From positions 1 through 64,000 of the forward strand of contig JAIEOV010000017.1 in the NCBI GenBank assembly GCA_019750135.1: DNA of 64,000 bases. The letters are read 5' to 3'. This document shows positions 1-9,400 of the stretch, piece after piece. Position 1 is the first letter of the stretch; each line of letters opens with the position of its first letter. The position numbers and the translations under genes were made by a program. The notes under the pieces are model-generated. The model saw only the letters and a program-made list of their open reading frames with translations, had not been told where the DNA came from and did no database searches. The DNA is from Reyranella sp. (lineage in GTDB: Bacteria > Pseudomonadota > Alphaproteobacteria > Reyranellales > Reyranellaceae).

Positions 1-428
1 CCGCGCCGGAGGTGCGGCGCTATCGATTCGGTCGTCTGCGTCACGTACGTCAGATCTGGCTCGCGATGCCTGGTCAGCGGCGTCGGGACGCAAAGGATGA
101 TGGCGTCGACCTCGCCCAGGCGCGAAAAATCGCAGGTCGCCGCGAAGCGCCCGGTCTTGCGCATTTCGCCGATTTCATCGCTGCTGATATGGCCGATATA
201 GGAGGTGCCGGCGTTGATCTGATCGACCTTGCTGTCGTCGATGTCGAAGCCCAGCACAGAGAAGCCTTTTCTCGCGATGGTGCAGGCAAGCGGCAGGCCG
301 ACATAGCCGAGGCCCATGATGCCGATCGTTGCCCGATGGGCGCGGAAGCGGCTGACGATCGAAGCCACCGGCTCCGGCGCCGTCCCGTTGTGTTGGTCGC
401 GCGCGAGAAGCCTCACCTCGTCGTGCAT
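1..428 (-). CDS. Nucleotide-sugar (UDP-glucose/UDP-GlcNAc type) dehydrogenase, N-terminal part, runs off window start
   Basis: Minus-strand frame from ATG at 428 reads MHDEVRLLARDQHNGTAPEPVASIVSRFRAHRATIGIMGLGYVGLPLACTIARKGFSVLGFDIDDSKVDQINAGTSYIGHIS..., with a Rossmann GLGYVGLPLA motif typical of the family. The frame is open to the window edge. Confidence 0.88.
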   Translation of the reverse strand, partial: MHDEVRLLARDQHNGTAPEPVASIVSRFRAHRATIGIMGLGYVGLPLACTIARKGFSVLGFDIDDSKVDQINAGTSYIGHISSDEIGEMRKTGRFAATCDFSRLGEVDAIILCVPTPLTRHREPDLTYVTQTTESIAPHLRR

Positions 429-712
429 TCCCTGCCCCTTTTTTACCCGACACATACGGAAAGCCGGGCCCCTCCCGGCAAAGCCGCTTGTAGGGGCCTG
501 GAATTTGGGTGTCAAAGCGAATTGCTGTTACAGGTTGCGAGGACGTCGCCCGGCACAAAATCCACCGCTAAAGGCGATGGTGCTGACGTCTGGGGCGCGG
601 GCGGTGCGGAGCCTCCATGTCGCGCAGCGCCGTCCGCGCCCGCCGCCGTCAGGCGGCCCATCTGCGGCCAGCTTCTGACCAGGAACCTTTCTTCCGCTCT
701 CTGCCAAAGATC

Positions 713-738
713 AAGGGCGGCCCTTTAGGGCCGCCCTT
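713..738 (-). terminator. Perfect 11-bp GC-rich hairpin just downstream of the OmpA-family gene
   Basis: aagggcggccc-ttta-gggccgccctt is a perfect inverted repeat about 23 nt after the stop at 761; no long U-tract. Confidence 0.6.
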
Positions 739-760
739 GTCAATCGATGAAAAAGAGTCG

Positions 761-1750
761 TTACTGGATGACGATCTCGACGCGGCGGTTCTGCGGCTCG
801 CGCACGCCGTCAGCGGTCTGGACCAGCAGGCCCGCTTCGCCACGGCCGATCACCGTGATCGCCTGGGCCGGCACGCCTTCACGCACCAGCGCGTCCTTCA
901 CGGCGTTCGCGCGACGCAGCGACAGCGCCATGTTGTAGGCTTCCGGGCCCGACGTGTCGGTGTGGCCGGTCGCCGTGATGCGGGCGTTGCCCTTGCTCTT
1001 GAACGCTGCAGCAGCCTGCTTGATCGTGTTCAGCGCCTGCTGGCTCAGGTTCGAGCGATCCCAGTCGAAGAACACCATGAACGACGGCGGCGCGACAGCC
1101 GGCGGCGGCGGCGGCGGCGGTGCCGCAGCAGCAGCAAACTTGATCAGCACGCCGGCACCGACGCCAATGTTCTGGTTCGGACCGGTCACATAACCGACGC
1201 CCGGTACGTTGACGCCGACCGACGTCGTACCGAGGTAGCGTCCCTCGACCTGGATGCGGAACATCTGGTTGACGTTGTAGCCAATGCCTACGGCGGCCGA
1301 ATAGGCAAAAACCGTGGCGCCGAGGCTGGTGTTGCTGTCAACGAAGCCCAGACCCGCACCGACGCCGGCATAGGGCGTCCACACGTTTTGGGGCATGAAG
1401 TCGTAGTAGATGGCCGCCAGCGTCGTGAGCTGGCCCACCTTGTTGTTGATCGCCGTGCCCGGGATGTTGAGGTTCACGGGAAGCCAGGAATATCCCACCT
1501 CGACCTGGGGGCGCCAACCGATGAAGTCGTAGCCGATCGCACCGCCGAGGGTGAAACCAGTCCCCGAGGTGACGCCGCCGCCGTTGCTGTTGAGGCCACC
1601 GAGGTTCCAGTTCGCGCCGGCGCCGAAGCCGAGATAGAACCCCTCCTGGGACCAGAAATTAGGCGCCCCGTCCGGGCTTTGCGCAACAGCCGCCCCCACG
1701 GGCAGTGCAAAGATCGCTGCAGCGGCCAGCAGATACTTAGCTTGCTTCAC
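761..1750 (-). CDS. Outer-membrane beta-barrel protein with C-terminal OmpA peptidoglycan-binding domain
   Basis: Signal peptide VKQAKYLLAAAAIFALPVGAAVAQ, porin-like N-domain, Pro-rich linker (AAAAPPPPPPPAVAPP), OmpA_C motif TATGHTDTSGPEAYNMALSLRRANAVKDALVREGVP. Probable GTG start at 1750 preceded by GGGGAG. Confidence 0.9.
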   Translation of the reverse strand: MKQAKYLLAAAAIFALPVGAAVAQSPDGAPNFWSQEGFYLGFGAGANWNLGGLNSNGGGVTSGTGFTLGGAIGYDFIGWRPQVEVGYSWLPVNLNIPGTAINNKVGQLTTLAAIYYDFMPQNVWTPYAGVGAGLGFVDSNTSLGATVFAYSAAVGIGYNVNQMFRIQVEGRYLGTTSVGVNVPGVGYVTGPNQNIGVGAGVLIKFAAAAAPPPPPPPAVAPPSFMVFFDWDRSNLSQQALNTIKQAAAAFKSKGNARITATGHTDTSGPEAYNMALSLRRANAVKDALVREGVPAQAITVIGRGEAGLLVQTADGVREPQNRRVEIVIQ

Positions 1751-1892
1751 GGAGCATCTCCCCAAATTTCCCAAACAAATCAGCGGCCGAAGAATACACC
1801 GACAACAGTTTGTCGTCGGTGTCGTTCTTTCCCTTGCCTGCATTATCTGCAGCCGTGTTGCACGGACGCCACAACTTCGCCACGCTCAATTC

Positions 1893-3083
1893 CTAGTTGC
1901 CGCTGGGGAAATTGCCCCCGAGGGTACGTGGTATGGCTACGGTTGCCGTCGCCCCGGACAGGATCTGGAAGAACTTCGCGGCATCGGCCAACGGGGCCTG
2001 CGACACGAACAGGATATCCCCAGGCCGGACCGGAAAGGCGTTCATGGCGAAGAACGATTGCGGATCCCTGAGATTCAGCTGGTAGACGATCGGCACCGTT
2101 TCCCGGTCCTCCGCCAGGAGCTGGACGCCATAGCGGCGTGCCAGATCGACCGGTTCGCGGCGGAACAGGTAGACGCCCTTGGCGTCGGAACGCGAGGGAT
2201 CGAGCCCAACGCTCTGGCCCAGCGCATCGGTCAGGTTGAGCGGCAATTTGCGGAAAATCTGCTCCCCAGGCTGCAGCACAGCGCCGAGCGCGACGAACTT
2301 CTGCGGCTTGCGCGCCAGGAGCAATGCATCGCCTGCCGCAACCGGCACATTGAAGGTCTCGGGCCGATCGACCAGATCCTGCATCTGGATCGACATGGTC
2401 GACTGCCCGCGTGTCAGCCTCAGGGATGTTTCGTAAGGCGGATATTTCGTGCCGCCAGCCATGGCGATCATGTCGAGCACGCGCTGGTCGGTCCTTTCCA
2501 CCGGATAGGGTCCGGGCTTGTTGACCTCGCCTTGAACGGATGCGGCACTGCTGACGTTCTGGGCGACCATCACGGTCGCCTGAGGGTCGACCGCCTTGCC
2601 GGCAAGACGAGCGACGATCTCATTCTCGATGTCGGACAAGCTCCGGCCGCGGGCCATGAAACGTCCCGCGTAGGGCAAGGCGATCGTTCCGTCGACATCG
2701 ACACGGACGGTGACGTCCGATCCCTTTCGCTCCTTGCCAGCGAACAACCCTGTTTCGCTGGCTTCCCAGATCGTCACGCGCAAGACGTCGCCGACGCCGG
2801 CGCGACCGAAGGCGCCGGGCCGCTGAAAGGCGGCGGGAACGGTCGGCAGCACAGGCTGATAGTACTGTTCCGCGTCTCGGGCGATCCGCGAATCCACGGT
2901 CACGAGGGCAAACCGCATCACCGATGCGGGATCGCCCTTCCGATTCTCAGACGCATTAGCGAGCACGCTGTTGGCGTTCGGTCCATCGCTGGGCAAGAGG
3001 TCGCAGCTGGCGAGGCCAGCGCAAAGCGCTGCGGCGGCTATCCAGCGGCCCACGCTCCCGCCAAAGCGACCAGTTGCATTCAT
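1893..3083 (-). CDS. Polysaccharide export outer-membrane lipoprotein (Wza/OPX family, SLBB domains)
   Basis: Lipobox LCAGLASC; GVGDVLRVTIWEASE and VQGEVNKPGPYPVERTDQRVLDMIAMAGG motifs. Start taken at MNATGRFGG (3083), shorter than the listed ORF. Confidence 0.88.
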   Translation of the reverse strand: MNATGRFGGSVGRWIAAAALCAGLASCDLLPSDGPNANSVLANASENRKGDPASVMRFALVTVDSRIARDAEQYYQPVLPTVPAAFQRPGAFGRAGVGDVLRVTIWEASETGLFAGKERKGSDVTVRVDVDGTIALPYAGRFMARGRSLSDIENEIVARLAGKAVDPQATVMVAQNVSSAASVQGEVNKPGPYPVERTDQRVLDMIAMAGGTKYPPYETSLRLTRGQSTMSIQMQDLVDRPETFNVPVAAGDALLLARKPQKFVALGAVLQPGEQIFRKLPLNLTDALGQSVGLDPSRSDAKGVYLFRREPVDLARRYGVQLLAEDRETVPIVYQLNLRDPQSFFAMNAFPVRPGDILFVSQAPLADAAKFFQILSGATATVAIPRTLGGNFPSGN

Positions 3084-3468
3084 GACTGCTTGATCTCTCC
3101 CGCTGCCCCCCGGCTGGCGCGCGCCGACGATGTTCCCGATAGTAGGATCTACCTTAACAATACGGCATATCCCACTGATTTTCCAGTCAAGATCGTCTGC
3201 GCCAACTTTCATCTTTGCCCCACCGAACGCTCGCCCAAGCACAGGATTTCTGCAGTCCTTTTGAAATTTATTCTCGAAACTGCCGAAATGTCTTTGCACC
3301 TTAATACCACAACGCCATAAAGTCTGTGTGTAAGCACCCTGGCCAGGATGGGTTGTACAGCCGGTGGTGCAGAGCGCGTGAAGCGTCTTGGGGGACGCTT
3401 GTTCGCGAAGAGTTTCGGTGCGACCGGGAGATCGGCGCGTCGCCTGAGTTTGGGAAGAGACGCGGGGT

Positions 3469-6400
3469 ATGCAGGTAAAAAGCGAAATAGCCATTGTCGG
3501 CTATGCTTGTCGCGCGCCCGGAGCGCGCAACAGCGATGAGTTGTGGCAGGTTCTGCGCAACAACCATTGCGCTGTGTCGTGGATCAATCCCGAGCGGTTT
3601 CCCACGGCCCCCTTCTATCATCCCGCCGCCGACCAACCCGGCCGCAGCTACACTTTCGCAGCCGGCATAATCGACGACGTCTGGGGCTTCGATGCCGCCG
3701 CCTTCGGCATGAGTCCGCGCGAGGCCGAGCAGGTCGATCCCCAGCATCGCCATCTCCTCGAAGTCTCGCACGATGCGCTCGCCCACGCTGGCATCCGTCC
3801 ATCGAGCCTGGCGGGGGGCGAGACCGGCGTCTATGTCGGTGCATCGTCCGTCGACTACGCGGCGCGCTTCTTCGCCGATCCGTCGATGGCCGATGTGCAC
3901 ATGATGACGGGCAACTCGCTCAGCATCATGGCCAACCGCATCTCCTATGCCATGGACCTCCGCGGCCCCAGCATCGCCATCGACACGGCATGCTCGTCGT
4001 CGATGGTGGCGCTCCATCTCGCAGCGGAAGCGATCCGCCAGGGGACAATCGACACGGCGATCGTCGGCGGCGTCAATCTGCTGCTCTCTCCATTCTCCTA
4101 TGTCGGCTTCTCGCGCGCCACCATGCTGTCGCCGACCGGTCTGTGCCGGCCGTTCGATGCCGCGGCGGACGGCTACGTCCGCGCCGAGGGCACCATCGTG
4201 GTGGTGCTGCGCTCGATGGCGGCGGCGACCAAGGCGCGCAACCAAATCCATGGCGTGATCGTCGGATCGGGCATGAACCAGGACGGCCGAACCACCGGCC
4301 TGTCGCTGCCGTCCGCCGAATCGCAGCGCCGGCTGGTCGAGCGCGTCTACGACGATTTCGCCGTCGACCCGGCAGATCTGCTGTTCGTCGAGGCGCACGG
4401 CACGGGCACGCCCGTCGGCGACCCGATCGAGGCCGATGCCCTGGGCAAGGGGTTGGCGCAGCGCCGTGCCCAGCCCCTGCCGATCGGCTCGATCAAATCG
4501 AACATCGGCCATCTCGAGCCGGTGTCGGGCCTTGCCGGCCTCCTGAAATCCGTCATGGCGCTGAAGCACGGCATGGTGCCGGCGACGCTGCATCAGCAAT
4601 CGCCCAGCCCCAACATCCCGTTCGACGAGCTCAACCTCCGCGTCGTCGACCGGAACTGGCGGCCGGCGGAGCGGCGAGGCGCCGGGCTTGCCGGCATCAA
4701 CTCGTTCGGCTTCGGCGGCACCAACGCGCATGCCATCCTGCGCAGCAACGTCGCCACCGCCCACGTCGTCTATCTGCGCACCGACACGCTTGCCCCGCCC
4801 CTGCTGCTGACGGCGCACAGCCCCGAGGCGCTGCCGGCGCTGGCGAAGGCGTACGACCAGCACTGGCCCGATGCGCCACGGGCGGTGCCGGAGTTCATCG
4901 CAGCGTGTGCGCACCAGCGCGATCTCCTGTCCCACCGCGTGCTGATCCGCGGCGGAACGACCGACGAAATCCGCCTGCACACCCAGCGCTTCGCTGCCGG
5001 CGAAAAGGATGCCGCGGTGATGACCGGCCAGGCGCTCGGCAACGCCCTGCCGGTGGCGTTCCTATTCTCCGGCAACGGCGCGCAATGGGCCGGCATGGGC
5101 CGCGATGCGTGGAAGGGCAACGCGCACTTCCGTGAGGCCCTGCAGGAGATCGACAGCCAATTCGCCAAGGTGCAGGACTGGTCGATCGTCGACCTGCTGT
5201 TCGACGAAAGCCTGGCCGAGAAGCTCCGCCATGCGTCCTACTCCCAGCCCTTGCTGCTGGCCTTGCAGGTCGCGTCGGTTCGCGCCCTCGAGGAGGCCGG
5301 CGTCATGCCGACGGCGACACTGGGCCACAGCGTCGGCGAGATTTCCGCCGCCTGGGCAGCGGGCGCGCTCAGCCTGGAGCAGGCCATCGATATCGTCATC
5401 GCACGCAGCCGGCATCAGGAGACTACGCACGGTGCGGGCGGCATGGCGGCGCTGATGCTGAGCGAGCGCGAGGCGCGGCGTTTCCTGAAAGCCGTCAATG
5501 CATCGGGCGTCGACGTGGCCGCGATCAACAGCTGGCGCAGCGTCACGATCTCCGGCCCCGTGCAGGAAATCGAGCGCGTGCTGGCGGCAGCCGACCGCGT
5601 TCGCGTCAGCGCACGTCGACTCGACATTGACTATCCCTTCCACAGCACGCTCGTCGAACCAGTTCGCGCGCCGCTGCTTCGCGAACTCGGCGGCCTGAAG
5701 CCTCTGGCGCTTCGCCGCAAGATGATCTCATCGGTGACGGGCGAGGCCGCCACTGCCGAGATGCTGGGCGCCGAGCACTGGTGGCACAATGTCCGCGACC
5801 CGGTGCGGTTCGAGGCGGCGTTCTCGCGGCTGCTGGAAGACGGTTTCAAAATCTTCGTCGAGGTCGGGCCGAAGCCGATCCTCACGAGCTACGTCCGCGA
5901 CATCCAGCGCGAGGCCGGCGTCCGCGGTGCGATCATCGAGACGATGAACGAGACCGACGGCCAGGCGGCAGGCGATCCGATCGAACGCGCCGCCGCCAAG
6001 GTCTTGCTCGCCGGAGGCAATGTCGACCTGCAGCGCTTCTTCGGGCCGCCGCCGGCGTCCGCGGTGGTTCTGCCCCTCTATCCATGGCAGCACACGCCGT
6101 TCATCGCGCGGCCGACAATCGAGGCGACGACCGTCATGTCGCCTGCCGAGCATCCGTTGCTGGGACGCCGGTATCGCCTCGACTGCTTCGAATGGTTCTC
6201 GATCGTCGATCCGGTCCTGTTCACCTGGCTCCAGGATCACAAGGTCGCCGGCATGCCGGTATTTCCGGCAACCGCCTATGCCGAAGTCATGCTCGCGGCG
6301 GCGCGCGCCGTCCATCCCGACGCACCTCTGGAACTGCGCGACTTCGACATCGTCCGGCCGCTGGTGTTCGACGGTCGCGCCTCTTTCGAGACCCTGCTGC

Positions 6401-9400
6401 GACTCTCGCCCGAGACAGGTCTTGCGCAATTCCTGTCGCGCGCGCGCGGCGGCGTTCCCGACTGGACCCTCCATGCGCGCGGCGTGGTCGGCCGGTCTCC
6501 TATCGCCGGTAGGCCGATACCGGTCCCGCAGGCCGCTCCGGGCACCGTCTCCGTCGTCAAGCCCAAGGTCTACGAAAGCGCACGGGCTCTCGGCTTCGAC
6601 TATGGTCCGACCTTTCAGCGGGCGCGCCATGTCGCCTTCCCGCACCCCAAGCGTGCCATCGCCAGCCTCGACCCACCGGCAGCCGACACGATCGACACGT
6701 ACGTCATCGACCTGACGGCCTTCGACTCGGCGTTCCACGCCCTGTTCGCCTCGGAGGAGGCCGGGGTCGCCGACATGCCGATGAAGCCGTACCTGCCGAT
6801 CCGCTTCGGTTGCGTACGAGCCTTCTCTCCCGGCAAGGCAGCTGCTGTCGCCGTCGCGCGTACGCTTCGCCAGTCGCCGTCATCGCTGCTCATCGACATC
6901 GAGCTTTACGACGCCGACGGCCAGCTCATTCTCACCGTCGAGAACGCCCGGCTTGTCGATGCGCCGGCCGATACGGCGCCGAACGCCCAGTCGCTCACCT
7001 ATCACATGACGACCTGGCGCCTCGACCGAGCCGGTGAACGGGCAGCCGTCGACTGCATTTCGAGCACGGCCACGACGTCGAGCGACGAAAAGGGCGCATT
7101 CGGCGAAGCCCTGCTGCTGTTGGAGGCCGGCTGCCTCTGCGCGACATGGAAGGCCTTTGCGGCAAAGGGTACCGAACAGGCTGCCTCTCGACCGGCAAGC
7201 AACGGCGAACCGGCCCCTTCAGATTGGGCGACGTTCTTGCGCTCGGCGCTGCTCTGGCATCTCGAGTATCGGGGGCTCGCTGTCGATTCCGACGGCGAAA
7301 GAACCCTTGCCAGCAGTTGTGAGCTGCCGGACGTCGCCTCGATCGTGAGTTCGCTCGCCTTGCGTCATCCGACCATGGCGGCCGAGGCTGCCAGCCTGGC
7401 CCGTATCGAAGAGCTGCTCGAGCGCATCGTCGTCGGCGATCCGGAAGTGCCGGCCGATCTCAACACCGCGCATTGGCGCCAGCTTGCCACGAGCTCCAGC
7501 CAATCGGTCCTGTTGCGCGACGCCGTTCTCGTCGACGTCGAAAGCGCGGTGGCCCGTGGCGGCAGCGACCGGCTGGTGCGCCTGTTCATGATCGGCGCGC
7601 AGCACGTCGATGCCGCGATCGATCTCGTCGAGAAGTTCGCCAACCTCGAGATCACCGTGGCCGATCTGGACACGGACCGGCTGGAGCAGGCTCGCCTGCT
7701 GCTGGCCGACGACTATCCGCGCGTGCGCTGCGTTCCCTGGACCGATGTCGAGGCGATTGTCACGGGCAGCATGGACATTGCCTGCGCAATCGATGGCCCC
7801 AGCGAGATTGCGGCGATGACGGGCGGCCTTGTCCATGTCGCCCGCATCCTGCGGCCGGGTGCTGCCATCCTGGCTGCCGAGCCGGCGCCCAACGTCTTCT
7901 GGGACATCATCCGGGGCACCCGCTCCAAATGGTGGTCGAGATCGGCCAACGCCGAATTTCCGGTGGGCGCGCTGCTGACCAGCCAGGAGTGGATGGACGA
8001 ATTCCAGGTTGCCGGCTTCGAAGACATCTCCGCGACGCCGATCCTCGGCGACGCCCGGATCGGCGTGGTCGTCCGCGGTCTCGCCGTGCAGCACGCCCTT
8101 CCGGGCAGGCTGCCGGTGGACGAGGCAACGATCTTCTCCTGGGAAGGTGACGAGGCCAGGTCCCATACCATCTCGGGGCGCCTGCACGGCCACCTCGGCG
8201 AACGCAAGACAGCGACGAATGGCGATGGCAGCCCCGCGGCTGTGACGGACATCGTGTGGCTGATCGATGTGCCCTCATCCCCGTTCGAAGCATCCAATGC
8301 CCTGGCCGACCATCTCGCCCGGCTGGCCGAGCGCTGCCGCAGGCTTGCAGCGGACCCTGCCCGTCTCTGGGTCGTCATGGATTTCGGCGAGGACCAGCAC
8401 GACGTGTCGGCGCTCGACCTGCCGGTGTGGTGCGCGGTCACCGCGGCAGTCCGCGTGGCGCAGAACGAATACGCCGGGCTGCAGATCCGCTGCCTGGGGT
8501 TGGCGGGACCGCTGGTGGACGCTTCGGTCGAAAGCCTGGCGGAAGAGTTGCTGGCACCCGACGGCGAGCGCGAAATCTTCGTGGGCGACGGGCACCGCCA
8601 CGTCTTCCGAGTTCAGCGCGGCATCCACGATGGCGTCTCGGGCCATCCGGCAACGGCGGAGACGTCCATCGTCCTGGCAAGCCGCCAGGGCCACGCCCGC
8701 AACGGCCTGGGATGGGCGGCCGAGCCGCGCCGAGAGCCCGGGCCGGACGAGATCGAGATTGCCGTCCGGGCCACCGGCCTGAACTTCCGCGACGTCATGT
8801 GGAATCTCCGGCTGCTGCCCGAGGAGGCGCTGGAGGACGGCTATTCGGGACCCGGACTCGGCATGGAGTGCGCCGGAACCGTTGTCCGTTGCGGCGCGGA
8901 GGTCGACGCATTCCAGGTCGGCGACCGCGTAGTGGCCTTCGCGCCGCACGCCTTCGCGAGTCACGTCGTCGCCCCGGTATTTGCCGTCAGTCCGCTGCCA
9001 CCCGGCATGTCCTTCGAAGCGGCGTGCTCGATACCGGTGGCTTTCCTCACCGCCTACTATTCGCTCGTTCACTTGGCGCAGATCCGCGCCGGCGAAACGG
9101 TGCTGATCCACGGCGGCGCGGGCGCTGTCGGCCTCGCCGCTATCCAGATCGCCCGGCAGCGTGGCGCACGCATCATCGCCACCGCCGGCAGCGACGAGAA
9201 ACGCGCCTTCCTGCGCAATCTCGGCGTCGACTTCGTCTGCAATTCGCGCGGCCTGTCCTTCGCCGATGAGATCGCCGAGTACACCGGCGGCAAGGGCGTC
9301 GACATCGTGCTGAACTCGCTGGCCGGTCAGGCGATGGCACGGTCGATGGATTGCCTGCGCCCGTTCGGGCGCTTCATCGAGCTGGGCAAGCGCGACTTCT

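Noticed and set aside
617-3320. Plus-strand ORFs 617..2071 and 2058..3320
   Set aside because: Antisense to the OmpA-family and OPX genes, both supported by signal peptides and domains.
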